Shown here: positions 29,267-38,996 of the stretch, in pieces
Layout of the letters: the number at the start of each line of letters is the position of its first letter
Position numbering within the stretch: the stretch's first letter is position 1
Assembly (NCBI GenBank): GCA_040882255.1
Contig: JBBEBP010000014.1
Location: 58,741-122,740 of the forward strand
Origin: PWQG01 sp040882255
Lineage (GTDB): Bacteria; Pseudomonadota; Gammaproteobacteria; Pseudomonadales; Pseudohongiellaceae
Reading direction: 5' to 3'
DNA: 64,000 nt
Translations under genes and position numbers: made by a program
Notes under the pieces: model-generated
What the model saw: only the letters and a program-made list of their open reading frames with translations
What the model was told of the DNA's origin: nothing
The model's database searches: none

Positions 29267-31153
29267 ATGAGCAATCGGGGATTATCTCTGGCGCGCAGCC
29301 TGCAACGGCGCATCCTGCTGGTAGCCAGCCTTGCCGTCGTTGCGCTGAGCGCCCTGACCTTTGTTTTTGTGCAATCCGATACGCGCGCAAGAACCCTTTC
29401 CGCGCTGAGCGACTGGGCGGTCGAGCGGGCGCGTTTTGAAAACGACCTGTTCGCCCTGGCCGAGGAGAACCTGGAGCAGTTTGCCGACATCTACCTGCAC
29501 CAGTACGCCTCCGCCCCCGTTGTGACACCGGAGCAGTTCTGGTCGCTGTACGAGCGGGGCCCCGATGGCGCCGTGCGGATGCGCACGGCCTGGTACGAGG
29601 GAGCATGGGCCCCCGAGGGCGATTACTACCAGCATGTCAGCAGCTTCATCGGCAACAACCAGCCGGTGACCGATCCGGATCTGCAGCGCCGGCTGGTGCT
29701 GGCGGCGCGGCTGCTGGCGCAAGGGGGAGCCGGCTGGATCAGCCGCTTCGCCAACATCCATGCCACTTTCCCCGAAAATGCCATCACCCTCTACTGGCCG
29801 GGCACGCCGTGGGGCCGCCAGGCCGATGCCGACCTGCGAATGAACGAGCTGGGCGTCGTGGAGTCGACACTGCAGCAGCACAATCCGGATCGCGAGCCCG
29901 TCTGGACCGGTCTGTACTATGACGCCACGGCCGGGGAGTGGATGATCACCTATCAGCGCCCCGTGGACCGGGACGACAGGCACCTGATCAACCCCAGCCA
30001 CGATGTGCCGCTGACCCGCATGATGGAGCGCCTGATGGAGGAGGTGCCCGATGACGGGCACAACTTCATTATCCGCAGTGACGGCTATCTGGTGGCGCAT
30101 CCCTCACCGCCCGGCGCCGAGCAGGAGCTACTGGGTCAGTTATCGCTGGAGGAGATCGACAATCCGGCGATCACCCGGGCCTGGCGACTGATCCGCGAGC
30201 AGACCGGCGGGCAGCCGGGAAGCGGCGACATCATTCATGACGATGCCGGCGATGCCTATCTGGCGGTGAGCCAGCTTACAGGCCCCGACTGGTGGTTTGT
30301 CACCGTCTACCCCGAGCGTCCGATCCGCGAAGCGGCGGGCACGGCGGCGGCGTTCGTGCTCCTTTCCGGGATGGCACTGCTGGCGCTGCTCATCGTGCTG
30401 ATCGCCCGCGTACTGCAGCGCGACGCCGAACGGCCCCTGGCACAACTGCGCGATGCCGCTGTTGCAATCGAGCAGGACCGGCACGCCGACGTGGCCGCCG
30501 GTCGCCTGCCTCTTCCCGAGCAACTCGGCAACGAGGTCGGGCTGCTGGCGCGTACATTCCGCACCATGGCACGCAGCATCGACACGGCGCGCGACCGGTT
30601 GGAGTCACTGGTGCGGGAGCGCACCGGGCAACTGGAGCAGGCCAACGCGCGTCTGCGCTCGCTGAGCCTGCTGGACGGCCTGCTCGGCATTCATAACCGC
30701 AGGGCCTTCGATCATGATCTGCAGACCGTTTTTGACGAGGCCCGCGCCAGCCGGGGGCATTTCCAGCTGCTGCTGATCGACGTGGATGAGTTCAAGCTTT
30801 TCAATGATACCTACGGACACCTGCGGGGTGACGACGCCCTGATCCGTCTGGCCGGGTGCATTCAGGACAGCATCCGCGATACCGACCGTGTCTACCGCTA
30901 CGGGGGTGAGGAGCTGGCGGTCATACTGAGTCAGCCGAATGCGCGCGAGGCAGCCGCTGCCGCCGAAAGAATCCTGGCGGAGGTCCGTCGTATGCAGCTT
31001 TCCTTTCCGGAAACGGAGGCGGGGATCGTGACGGTCAGCGCCGGGCTGGCGAGCTACTCCATCGAGCACCAGGCGCCCGAGGATCTGATCCGGGAGGCGG
31101 ACCGGCTGCTGTACCAGGCGAAAGCCGGCGGGCGGAATCGGCTGTGCAGCTGA
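29267..31153 (+). CDS. Membrane diguanylate cyclase with Cache sensor and HAMP
   Basis: About 628 residues. TM1 near 14-38, a large periplasmic dCache-like sensor (about 45-335, with WISRFANIHATFPENAITLYWPGTPWG), TM2 (about 345-370), HAMP (about 372-430), a short coiled coil and GGDEF (about 455-625). The active site reads GGEEL, preceded five residues earlier by RDTD, the inhibitory I-site, so it should make cyclic di-GMP with feedback control. Start chosen at the ATG of MSNRGL. The GGDEF-coding DNA (from about 30620) is nearly the same as 37710-38253. Confidence 0.9.
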   Translation: MSNRGLSLARSLQRRILLVASLAVVALSALTFVFVQSDTRARTLSALSDWAVERARFENDLFALAEENLEQFADIYLHQYASAPVVTPEQFWSLYERGPDGAVRMRTAWYEGAWAPEGDYYQHVSSFIGNNQPVTDPDLQRRLVLAARLLAQGGAGWISRFANIHATFPENAITLYWPGTPWGRQADADLRMNELGVVESTLQQHNPDREPVWTGLYYDATAGEWMITYQRPVDRDDRHLINPSHDVPLTRMMERLMEEVPDDGHNFIIRSDGYLVAHPSPPGAEQELLGQLSLEEIDNPAITRAWRLIREQTGGQPGSGDIIHDDAGDAYLAVSQLTGPDWWFVTVYPERPIREAAGTAAAFVLLSGMALLALLIVLIARVLQRDAERPLAQLRDAAVAIEQDRHADVAAGRLPLPEQLGNEVGLLARTFRTMARSIDTARDRLESLVRERTGQLEQANARLRSLSLLDGLLGIHNRRAFDHDLQTVFDEARASRGHFQLLLIDVDEFKLFNDTYGHLRGDDALIRLAGCIQDSIRDTDRVYRYGGEELAVILSQPNAREAAAAAERILAEVRRMQLSFPETEAGIVTVSAGLASYSIEHQAPEDLIREADRLLYQAKAGGRNRLCS

Positions 31154-31497
31154 TGACTCCCGTATTGAAAAAGCGTGTTTTGGGGACCCCGGGGTTGGGG
31201 CTGTTATTATGCAGCCAGGTTTTGTGGGCGCAGAGTGAGGACCAGTGGACGGCCAGCTTTTTTTTCGAGAATGCGCGGGCAGTGGCGTATACCATCTTCC
31301 TGGACGGCAATACCTTCCGCGACAGCCACTCGGTAGAGAAGCGGCACTTTGTTACCGATATGGCCGTGGGTGTCGCCGTGGTGCGCGAGCGTTGGCGTCT
31401 GTCTTATGCCCATGTCTATCGCAGCCGGGAATTCGAAACCCAGCAGCGGGCTCAGAAATACGGCGCACTGTCGTTATCCTACAGTTACCCCTGGTAA
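31153..31497 (+). pseudogene. LpxR-like (DUF2219) remnant: signal peptide fused to C-terminal barrel strands
   Basis: 114 codons whose ATG overlaps the stop of the cyclase (TGATG). The signal peptide LGLLLCSQVLWAQ and the first strand (QWTASFFFEN) are fused in frame to the family C-terminus AYTIFLDGNTFRDSHSVEKRHFVTDMAVGVAVV..RLSYAHVYRSREFE..YGALSLSY. LpxR-type outer-membrane lipid A deacylases have about 300 residues with catalytic residues in the N-terminal half, so about 200 residues including the active site are gone. The ORF could still be translated and exported. Confidence 0.7.
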
Positions 31498-31530
31498 ACC
31501 GTCGCGCCTGCTATCGGATTTGCCGGTTTC

Positions 31531-31665
31531 ATGGCGCCGGGTGACCACCATCAGCTGCATCGTTGTTTTCTCGAGGATAAAAAGCGCATCACGGAGGACG
31601 GCATCAGAATACTGCCGGCGAAACAGTTGTGCGAGCATCTCTGGAGCGGGGAAATCGTGAAATGA
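31531..31665 (+). other. Short ORF, possibly the 3' tail of a lost gene
   Basis: 44 codons ending GIRILPAKQLCEHLWSGEIVK, which looks like the tail of an enzyme rather than random frame, but I cannot assign a family and no ribosome binding site is visible. The rest of 31498-31713 shows nothing. Confidence 0.25.
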
Positions 31666-31713
31666 ATCCCCGGATGCCGGCAACTTCCCTATGAGGCGCA
31701 CTTCAGGCAACGG

Positions 31714-31757
31714 TTGACAAATACCCCCGTTGTGCTAATTTATTAACATATTGTTAA
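31714..31757 (+). promoter_or_regulatory. Promoter and palindromic operator of the blaI-like operon
   Basis: -35 TTGACA at 31714-31719, 16-bp spacer, -10 TAATTT at 31736-31741, then the perfect palindrome TTAACATATTGTTAA at 31743-31757 across the expected transcription start. Position and AT-rich dyad fit an autoregulated BlaI/MecI operator. Confidence 0.75.
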
Positions 31758-31800
31758 AAAGTTAGCATGAGCCATTACAATCCGTTCCAGGAGTCAACCA

Positions 31801-32190
31801 ATGAATCTGCCCGACCCCCTCAGCCGCAGAGAGCGCCAGATAATGAACGTTCTCTATCGCCTGGAGCAGGCCAGCGCCAAAGAGGTGATGGAAAACCTTG
31901 AGGATGCGCCCAGCTACTCTTCGGTCCGTACACTACTGGGCAAACTGGAAGAGAAGGGCCATATCGATCACCGCGAAAGCGGATTGAAATACGTCTATTT
32001 CCCGCTGGTGGCACGTAGGGAGGCTTCTCGCTCCGCGCTTTCCAACGTGGTAAGAACCTTCTTTCGCGGATCGCCCGTAATGGCCGTAAACTCCTTGCTC
32101 GATATGTCCCTTGAGGACTTGTCCCGGTCCGAACTGGATGAGCTGTCCCGTATGATCGAGGAAAAGAAAAATCAGTCTCATAAACCCTGA
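31801..32190 (+). CDS. BlaI/MecI/CopY family transcriptional repressor
   Basis: 129-residue winged-helix repressor: LSRRERQIMNVLYRLEQASAKEVMENLEDAPSYSSVRTLLGKLEEKGHI is the DNA-binding half and the C-terminal helices give dimerisation. In the family the paired M56 protease triggers its inactivation. The palindrome 45 bp upstream is its likely operator. The M56 gene starts 16 bp downstream. Confidence 0.92.
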   Translation: MNLPDPLSRRERQIMNVLYRLEQASAKEVMENLEDAPSYSSVRTLLGKLEEKGHIDHRESGLKYVYFPLVARREASRSALSNVVRTFFRGSPVMAVNSLLDMSLEDLSRSELDELSRMIEEKKNQSHKP

Positions 32191-32205
32191 TGCGGGAGAC
32201 CTGAA

Positions 32206-33576
32206 ATGGCTGAAACAACCTCCGGTGACCTGATGGCACAATTTATAGAGCACGCTCCGCTTTTCCTGCTGGACCTGCTACTCAAGTCCATCGTACTGCT
32301 GCTTGTTTTCATTCTCCTGGAGCGGGCGGGAAGAAAATACATGAGTGCGCCAAGCCGGCACTTGCTGTGGCTGAGCAGCCTGCTCTGCGCGGCATTGCTA
32401 CCGTTCATGCCCGCAATGGTAGCGGCAGGCCTGCCGGGAGAGATCCGCACGCCGGTTCTGTTCGAGATGAGAGTAAGCCCGGATTCAACGGCAGGAGTGG
32501 TATCGGCGGGCAGCGGGATGTTCTACTGGAGCATGTGGCTCCTGGCGCTTTACCTGTTGCCATCTCTGCTGCTGCTCTTGCGGCTGAGTCTGGCCCTGTT
32601 CCGGCTGGTGCGTAGTGATGTGCGCGCCCGTGAAGTTCAGCGGCCCGAATTGCTTGACCTCGTAGAGAGCCTTCGCAGTCAAATGGGTATTTCCCGCCGG
32701 GTAAGACTTGTCTGCGGCACCAATGCAGGGTCTCCGGTTTCCTGGGGTCTGTTCAGGCCCCGTATCGTTTTGCCTGAACAGGCGGAGCAGTGGTCGCTTG
32801 CCAGTCTCTCCGATGTGCTGGTGCACGAGTTGAGCCACATCAGACGATTTGACTGGCCCATTCTGCTATTCAGCAGGGTCATTACGAGCTTGCTCTGGCT
32901 CAACCCGCTGGCTTGGCTCGTCGTGCGAAGGCTGAACGAAGAGGCAGAGAACAGCTGTGATGCGGCTGTGATTGAAAACGGGCGAAGTGGAACGGAGTAC
33001 GCGCAGACTCTGATCAGTATTGCCCGCAGTTGTACAGGTGATGCTCAAAGTTCGAGCTCCCTGGCGCAGACCGTTCTGGACAGCAGCACTCTCAAGTCCA
33101 GAATTTCAACATTACTGGAGGACAACGCGATGATCAGAGGAAAGAACGATCTGGTAAAGAGCGGTGCCATGCTGGGTCTGCTGTCACTGACCCTGCTGGT
33201 GGTCTTCGGCACTACACAAACGGTCTCAACACGAGTCGAGGCCCAGGGGGCAGCAGCGCCGGAGGCCCGGGAGATACGAGAAATCCCGGCTGATGCCGAA
33301 ATGCTGCCTATCGTCAACGTGACGCCGGTGTATCCGGCGGTGGCGGCGCAAGAGGGCATCAAGGGATGGGTACAGGTCAAGTTTACGGTGGATGACCTGG
33401 GGCGGGTTCCGCCCCACACTATCCAGGTTGTTGACGCGCAGCCCTCGGATATCTTCAATGAGAGCGCCATCCGTGCAACGGAGCGATTCCGGTTCAGTCC
33501 GCGGGTACGGAACAACCAGCCCGTGGCCGTGCCTGGCGTTCAATACGTCTTCCGGTTTGCCTTGCAGGAGGAATGA
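32206..33576 (+). CDS. M56 (BlaR1/MecR1-type) membrane metallopeptidase with TonB C-terminal domain
   Basis: 456 residues. N-terminal transmembrane helices, the zinc motif HELSHIRRFDW (HExxH, about 205) with NEEAENSCDAAV supplying the third ligand region, a TM near 325-345, and a C-terminal periplasmic TonB-like domain (about 365-455: IVNVTPVYPAVAAQEGIKGWVQVKFTVDDLGRV). The beta-lactam-binding sensor of BlaR1 is absent; TonB_C takes its place. In the BlaI-BlaR scheme it would sense an envelope signal and relieve repression; the signal is unknown. Confidence 0.9.
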   Translation: MAETTSGDLMAQFIEHAPLFLLDLLLKSIVLLLVFILLERAGRKYMSAPSRHLLWLSSLLCAALLPFMPAMVAAGLPGEIRTPVLFEMRVSPDSTAGVVSAGSGMFYWSMWLLALYLLPSLLLLLRLSLALFRLVRSDVRAREVQRPELLDLVESLRSQMGISRRVRLVCGTNAGSPVSWGLFRPRIVLPEQAEQWSLASLSDVLVHELSHIRRFDWPILLFSRVITSLLWLNPLAWLVVRRLNEEAENSCDAAVIENGRSGTEYAQTLISIARSCTGDAQSSSSLAQTVLDSSTLKSRISTLLEDNAMIRGKNDLVKSGAMLGLLSLTLLVVFGTTQTVSTRVEAQGAAAPEAREIREIPADAEMLPIVNVTPVYPAVAAQEGIKGWVQVKFTVDDLGRVPPHTIQVVDAQPSDIFNESAIRATERFRFSPRVRNNQPVAVPGVQYVFRFALQEE

Positions 33577-33591
33577 ATCCGCGCCGTCCCA

Positions 33592-34050
33592 CTAGCGCTG
33601 GAGCTGGTGGCAGTTGATGCAGCCACCCGATACCCGGCCCGCCATGTAGTACTCGGGAGGATTGCGCTCCGCCGCCGTGCGGGCCCGGTTGGCGGTATTG
33701 AGGAAGCTGGCCATCTCGCCGCGAAGAAAGGCATGACTGGTGCTGATTTCGCTGTCGCGCAGTTCACTGACGATGCGCTCGATCTGGCGCAGGTTCCGGA
33801 TGACCTCCTCTTGTGTATAGGGATCGTCCTCCATCTCCCGCATGCGCAGTTCCAGGTCGAGTTCCTGGAGCGCGAAAGCGAGCCGGTGCATTTGCGTGCG
33901 GAATTCGAAAGCCGCGTCGTACTCGAAGGGCGGAGGCTCGGCGGTGTCCGGGACACCGGTATCGCTACTGTTGCAGCCGGAAAGTAATGCAAGCGCGAGC
34001 AATGCGGGGGAGCAGATTCGGCTCATGCAGTGGCTGTTGCGGATTTTCAT
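33592..34050 (-). CDS. c-type cytochrome lipoprotein
   Basis: 152 residues. The lipobox LLSGCNSS follows a hydrophobic signal; the body is a helical bundle with many charged residues, and the single haem motif CINCH is at the extreme C-terminus. That layout resembles cytochrome c'-type bundles. ATG preceded by AGGAG. It converges with the M56 gene (15-bp gap). Confidence 0.75.
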   Translation of the reverse strand: MKIRNSHCMSRICSPALLALALLSGCNSSDTGVPDTAEPPPFEYDAAFEFRTQMHRLAFALQELDLELRMREMEDDPYTQEEVIRNLRQIERIVSELRDSEISTSHAFLRGEMASFLNTANRARTAAERNPPEYYMAGRVSGGCINCHQLQR

Positions 34051-34231
34051 TGCAGGAACTCCTGATGGTGAAACGGCCATACTGCCAGGGCGGGACGCTC
34101 TGCATTGTAAACCGGGAAACGGGAACAGGCCACCGCAGCGAATGCAGCGGTGTATTTTCAGGCCCACTGCGTTTATTCTGACACTCGTCCACGTCGAGAA
34201 GCTCCGGATAACAATAATGAGGCAAGTACTG

Positions 34232-35161
34232 ATGATTCGCACACTCCCCAAAATCGCCCTGCTGGCTCTGCTGGCTGGCCCGCTCAACGCCCTGGCGGAC
34301 ACCAGCGTCCTGTTCATCGGCAACAGCTTCACCTACGGCTACGGCTCCGCCGCCCGCTTCTACCGGGCGGACACCGTGACCGACCTCAACAACGAAGGCA
34401 TTGGCGGGGTGCCGGCCCTGTTCAAATCCTTCGCCGACCAGGCGGGCCTGGACTACGATGTCTACCTGGAAACCCGCGGCGGCAGCAATATCGATTTTCA
34501 CCTGGAAAACAAGCTCGGCGTCATTGGCCGCCGGCCCTGGGATCAGGTGGTGATGCACGGCTACAGCACCCTGGATGGCGAAGATCCGGGTAATCCCCAC
34601 AAGCTGGTGGCCAGTACAGCAGAGATGGCCGGGTTCCTTCGCAGCAAGAGTCCCGAAGTCGAAGTCTATCTGACGGCCACCTGGTCCCGTGCCGACCAGA
34701 CGTATCCAGCGGATCGCCCCTGGAGCGGCGAGCCCATCGAGCAGATGGCCCTGGATGTGCGCGCCGGCTACGACCTGGCGGCGGTCGCCGATGGTGTGGC
34801 CGCCGTCAACCCCGTCGGCGAAGCCTGGAACCGCGCCATGGAACTGGGCATCGCCGACCCGAATCCCTATGACGGCATCGAGACGGACAAGATCAACCTC
34901 TGGACCTGGGATCACTACCACGCCAGCACCTACGGCTACTACCTGGAAGCCCTGGTGGTGTTCGGCAACCTCACCGGACGTGATCCACGCTCGCTGGGCG
35001 AAAACGAATGCTCGGGCTACGAGCTGGGCATGGCCCGCCGTGAAGTGAGTATGCTGCAGCAGGCGGCGTACGAGCAGCTTGCCAGCGAGGGCAGGGTAGA
35101 AGCCGATCCGCTCGAGTTGCCGAGGGCGGTGAATCCGGAGCGGTGTGTTACCGGGCGGTAG
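34232..35161 (+). CDS. Exported SGNH-hydrolase-like protein
   Basis: 309 residues with a signal peptide (LALLALLAGPLNALA). VLFIGNSFTYG holds the nucleophile block (GNS) and DHYHAS near residue 230 holds the Asp/His pair of SGNH (GDSL) esterases. The substrate is unknown. It sits two bases before the giant GGDEF gene, an apparent operon; a copy of this junction lies at 27447-27627. Confidence 0.75.
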   Translation: MIRTLPKIALLALLAGPLNALADTSVLFIGNSFTYGYGSAARFYRADTVTDLNNEGIGGVPALFKSFADQAGLDYDVYLETRGGSNIDFHLENKLGVIGRRPWDQVVMHGYSTLDGEDPGNPHKLVASTAEMAGFLRSKSPEVEVYLTATWSRADQTYPADRPWSGEPIEQMALDVRAGYDLAAVADGVAAVNPVGEAWNRAMELGIADPNPYDGIETDKINLWTWDHYHASTYGYYLEALVVFGNLTGRDPRSLGENECSGYELGMARREVSMLQQAAYEQLASEGRVEADPLELPRAVNPERCVTGR

Positions 35162-35163
35162 AA

Positions 35164-38100
35164 ATGGCATCGCTGCACTTCCGACCGATACTGATCGCGT
35201 ATCTGCTCCTGGCCGTACCCGCTGTGGCCCAACGGACGCAGCCGGACATCGGTTTTGATCACATTACCTCACAGGACGGGTTGTCACAGAACGCGGTCCA
35301 CTCGGTACTGCAGGATCGCCGCGGTTACCTCTGGATTGCTACCGAGGACGGCCTGAACCGGTATGACGGTTATAGCTTTACGGTCTACCGCAGGGAGTTG
35401 GCTGAAAGCGAACAGCGAGGCATCGAGCCACACCGTGTGGAACACCCCGGCCTCCCGGACTCACTGGTGCGGGTCCTGTCCGAAGACAGCGATGGCAGCT
35501 TGTGGATCGGCACCGCTGACGGGGTGGCGCGTCTCATGCAGCCATCCGGCAGTTTTCGCCATTATCGGCCTCGCAGTGAAGCATCGGGTGATCCGGTTCC
35601 GATTTCAGTATGGGACATCGAAGAAGACCGCGAAGGTCGTCTCTGGGTGGGCGCGAACCCGGGAGGCCTCAGCCAACTGGACCCAACCACCGGGCGTTTT
35701 GAACACCACCGCCATGACCCCCGGGGCTCGTCGACGCTCAGCAGCAATAATATCACCGGCATCGCCATGACGTCGGACGGTATTCTGTGGGTGGGTACAG
35801 GAGACGCGGGACTCAACCGCTTTGACCCCGCAACCGGCCAGGTACGCCGCTATTCCCATGATCCACTGGATGCTGGCGCGATCTCTGGCAGCCAGATCAG
35901 TGATCTCGTCGTGGACAGCCGCGGCCTGCTGTGGATTGCCACACAGGATGCCGGTCTGAGCCGGTTCGACCCGGATACGGGCGAAGTCCAGCGCTACTTC
36001 CATGACACGGACGATCCCGGCAGCCTCAGCTCGAACGCTGTGAGAACCGTGCATGAAGACAGCCAGCAGCGTCTCTGGATCGGGCACTATCCGACTGCCG
36101 GCCTGGATCTTTTTGACCGTGACAGCGGGCAATTCTTCAACTATACACACCGCACAGGTGTGGACCGTACCCTCAGTGACAATCAGGTGATCAGCGTCTT
36201 TGAAGACGACAGCGGCATTCTCTGGTTTGGCACCTCCGTCGGAGGGCTGAATCAATACAACCCGTCGCAAAATCAGTTCCGTCACTACCGTAATGAATGG
36301 TGGACCACGAACAGCCTCAACAACAATACGGTCCGGGCATTCCATAAAGGCGATCAGCGTTTGTACATCGGTACGGCGGGCGGGCTGAATGTGCTGGATT
36401 TGCGCAGCGGGGATTTCACCCATCACGTGCACGACCCGGAGCGGCCCGGCAGCATCCCCAGCGATGTTGTCAGGGATATTGCCCCCGATGGCGACGGCCG
36501 GCTCTGGCTGGCCACCCACGGCGGTCTCTCGCGTTTCGATCCCGACACACAACAGTTCAGCAATTATTTTCACGATCCCCAGGATGCCGGATCGCTGAGT
36601 ACCAACCTGCTCTGGCGGGTGCATGTCGATCGAAATGGAATGGTCTGGGCCGGGTCTCGTGGCCAGCTCAATCGACTCGACCCGCAAACCGGAATGGTTC
36701 AACGTATCCAGGCCAGCCCGGACGATCCGGACATCATGCCGGTGGACTGGTTGCTGGCGATGCATGAAGACGCAAGCGGCGATCTCTGGTTTGGTGCGAA
36801 TCGCTACAATCCGGATTCGGACACCTTCTCAAGCTATGCCCCGGAGCCCGATCAAAGTGCGCCGATCAGCAACGCCATTGTCATGTCGATTGCCGAGGAG
36901 GAAGATGGCACGCTCTGGTTTGGCACGCGTGGCGGCCTGAACCGGCTTGATGACCGCGAGGCGGGGCATTTTACACAGTTCACTACTGAAGACGGTCTGC
37001 CCAATGACGTGATCTACGGCCTATTGTTCGATGATGACGGCGGGCTCTGGCTCAGCACCAACAGTGGTATAGCGCGATTCGATCCGGATAGCGGGGAAGT
37101 GAGCCAGTTCGATACCAGTCACGGCCTGCAGGCGGACGAGTTCAACAACGGGGCATACTACAGGGCCGACAGCGGTGAAATGTACTTTGGCGGCAGCAAC
37201 GGCTTCAATGTGTTCGACCCGTCCCGCATCAGTCAGAGCGACTATGCGCCGCCGCTGGTCATCACCCGTTTCCTCGTGCTGAATGAGGAACGCAGTATGG
37301 AACAACCGGATGCCGAATCCGGGACAGAGGCGCTGGAGATTGCTCTGGGCCATGCGGAGAATTATCTGTCATTCGAATTTGCCGCCCTGGATTATTCAGC
37401 GCCGGAGCGACTCCGCTATGAGTATCGGCTTGAAGGTTTCAACGAGGGCTGGGTGGCAGCGGGAGACCGGCGTTTCGCCGAATACACCAATCTTTCCCCG
37501 GGACGCTACCGTTTTGTGGTCCGTGGTACCAACCGGGATGGTATCTGGAGTCCGCACACTGCGGAACTATCTTTTCGAATCATGCCGGTTTTCTGGCAGA
37601 CGCTCTGGTTCAGAGTCAGTCTGCTGGTGATGGCGACTGCGGCCGTGTTTCTTCTGTATCAATACAAACTGTTCAGCATTCGCCGGCAGAATGCCGCACT
37701 GGAGGCGCAGGTGCGGGAGCGCACCGGGGAACTGGAGGAGGCCAACGCGCGCCTGCGCTCGCTGAGCCTGCTGGACGGCCTGCTCGGCGTCCATAACCGC
37801 AGGGCCTTCGATCACGATCTCCAGACCGTTTTTAACGAAGCCCGCGCCGACCGGGGATATTTCCAGCTGCTGCTGATCGACGTGGATGAGTTCAAGCGGT
37901 TCAATGATACCTACGGGCACCTGCGGGGCGACGATGCCCTGATCCGTCTCGCCCGGTGTCTTCAGGACTGCATCCGCGATACCGATCGTGTCTATCGTTA
38001 CGGGGGCGAGGAGCTGGCGGTCATATTGAGTCAGCCGGATGCGCGTGAGGCGGCGGCCGCCGCCGAAAGAATGCTTGAGGAGATCCGCCACCTGCAGATC

Positions 38101-38253
38101 CCGTTCCCGGAATCGGAGGCGGGGATTGTGACGGTCAGTGCCGGGCTGGCGAGCTACTCCGCAGCACACGAGAACCCCGAGGATCTGATACGGGAGGCGG
38201 ACCGGTTGTTGTACCAGGCGAAGGCCGATGGGCGGAATCGGCTGTGTAGCTGA
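35164..38253 (+). CDS. Exported two-propeller sensor with Y_Y_Y and GGDEF domains
   Basis: 1029 residues. Signal peptide; then about 14 propeller repeats of the ligand-binding hybrid-two-component type (recurring LWIGT..GLNRFDP units, about 25-700); a Y_Y_Y domain (about 700-770, LEGFNEGWVAAGDRRFAEYTNLSPGRYRF); one TM (about 815-835); a coiled coil; and GGDEF (about 860-1025) with active site GGEEL and I-site RDTD. This is the HTCS sensor plan with a cyclase in place of the histidine kinase. Periplasmic ligand binding should control cyclic di-GMP. Start set at the ATG after the upstream stop. Confidence 0.9.
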   Translation: MASLHFRPILIAYLLLAVPAVAQRTQPDIGFDHITSQDGLSQNAVHSVLQDRRGYLWIATEDGLNRYDGYSFTVYRRELAESEQRGIEPHRVEHPGLPDSLVRVLSEDSDGSLWIGTADGVARLMQPSGSFRHYRPRSEASGDPVPISVWDIEEDREGRLWVGANPGGLSQLDPTTGRFEHHRHDPRGSSTLSSNNITGIAMTSDGILWVGTGDAGLNRFDPATGQVRRYSHDPLDAGAISGSQISDLVVDSRGLLWIATQDAGLSRFDPDTGEVQRYFHDTDDPGSLSSNAVRTVHEDSQQRLWIGHYPTAGLDLFDRDSGQFFNYTHRTGVDRTLSDNQVISVFEDDSGILWFGTSVGGLNQYNPSQNQFRHYRNEWWTTNSLNNNTVRAFHKGDQRLYIGTAGGLNVLDLRSGDFTHHVHDPERPGSIPSDVVRDIAPDGDGRLWLATHGGLSRFDPDTQQFSNYFHDPQDAGSLSTNLLWRVHVDRNGMVWAGSRGQLNRLDPQTGMVQRIQASPDDPDIMPVDWLLAMHEDASGDLWFGANRYNPDSDTFSSYAPEPDQSAPISNAIVMSIAEEEDGTLWFGTRGGLNRLDDREAGHFTQFTTEDGLPNDVIYGLLFDDDGGLWLSTNSGIARFDPDSGEVSQFDTSHGLQADEFNNGAYYRADSGEMYFGGSNGFNVFDPSRISQSDYAPPLVITRFLVLNEERSMEQPDAESGTEALEIALGHAENYLSFEFAALDYSAPERLRYEYRLEGFNEGWVAAGDRRFAEYTNLSPGRYRFVVRGTNRDGIWSPHTAELSFRIMPVFWQTLWFRVSLLVMATAAVFLLYQYKLFSIRRQNAALEAQVRERTGELEEANARLRSLSLLDGLLGVHNRRAFDHDLQTVFNEARADRGYFQLLLIDVDEFKRFNDTYGHLRGDDALIRLARCLQDCIRDTDRVYRYGGEELAVILSQPDAREAAAAAERMLEEIRHLQIPFPESEAGIVTVSAGLASYSAAHENPEDLIREADRLLYQAKADGRNRLCS

Positions 38254-38485
38254 TGTCCCGACGGCATCGGCCAGGTGTGTTTTCGGGTTGGCCGTTTTGC
38301 CCAACTGTTGGTGAATTCGGCCAGAGGCGCCATGCTCCGCTCCCGGGCTTTACCCATATGCTATTGATATAACGTCGAATTATCTGAATGGCACGAATGC
38401 TGCTGTGTACTCGACACCCGCCGGTTTCCGGATCGGAGACCGGCGCTACGCGCGTATGCAGTCCAGACACCAACGAGGAAGAACA

Positions 38486-38842
38486 ATGATCCGATCCCTG
38501 CTGACAATTACCCTGGCCGGCCTGATGATGACCGGCTGCCTGTTCGTCGTGGATTCGAAGGAACGCAGTCATGGCGAGCAGTGGAGCCGTGCCGAAGCCG
38601 ACCGTATCGAGCGCGGCGCCACCAGTGCCGGTTGGATACGGGCCAGTTTCGGTGAGCCCGACCGGCGCATCACCTACGAGGACGGTACCGAGCTGTGGCG
38701 CTACAGCAACCGCCGCACCAGAGATTCAGAGGTCTCGCTGTTCCTGTTGTTCAACATCGACATCGAGCGCGACAACACTGAGACGCTGACCCTGGAAATT
38801 CGTGACGGGGTAGTTACGGACCACTGGGTCGAGAAGCGATAG
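38486..38842 (+). CDS. Small lipoprotein, BamE/SmpA-like fold suspected
   Basis: 118 residues with signal and lipobox LMMTGC. The mature part, WSRAEADRIERGATSAGWIRASFGEPDRRITYEDGTELWRYSNRR, resembles the beta-alpha BamE/OmlA pattern (helix, GxP, W-x-Y). GAGGA lies 6-7 bases before the ATG. The function is not known. Confidence 0.7.
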   Translation: MIRSLLTITLAGLMMTGCLFVVDSKERSHGEQWSRAEADRIERGATSAGWIRASFGEPDRRITYEDGTELWRYSNRRTRDSEVSLFLLFNIDIERDNTETLTLEIRDGVVTDHWVEKR

Positions 38843-38996
38843 TGGTTCAGCGCGGCTTCATGCGAATTGCGCCGTCCGGACCTACGCCGACCATTTCCAG
38901 TATCCGAAAACTACTCAGTGGTCCCGCCATAGGTCCTGCTCTTGTCAGGGTGGACAGACTGTGAAAGTGACAGATCCATGTCAGACAGTTACCCTG

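Noticed and set aside
33965..35170. 401-codon minus-strand open frame opposite the SGNH hydrolase
   Set aside because: Codon-position shadow of the SGNH gene, which has a signal peptide and catalytic blocks.
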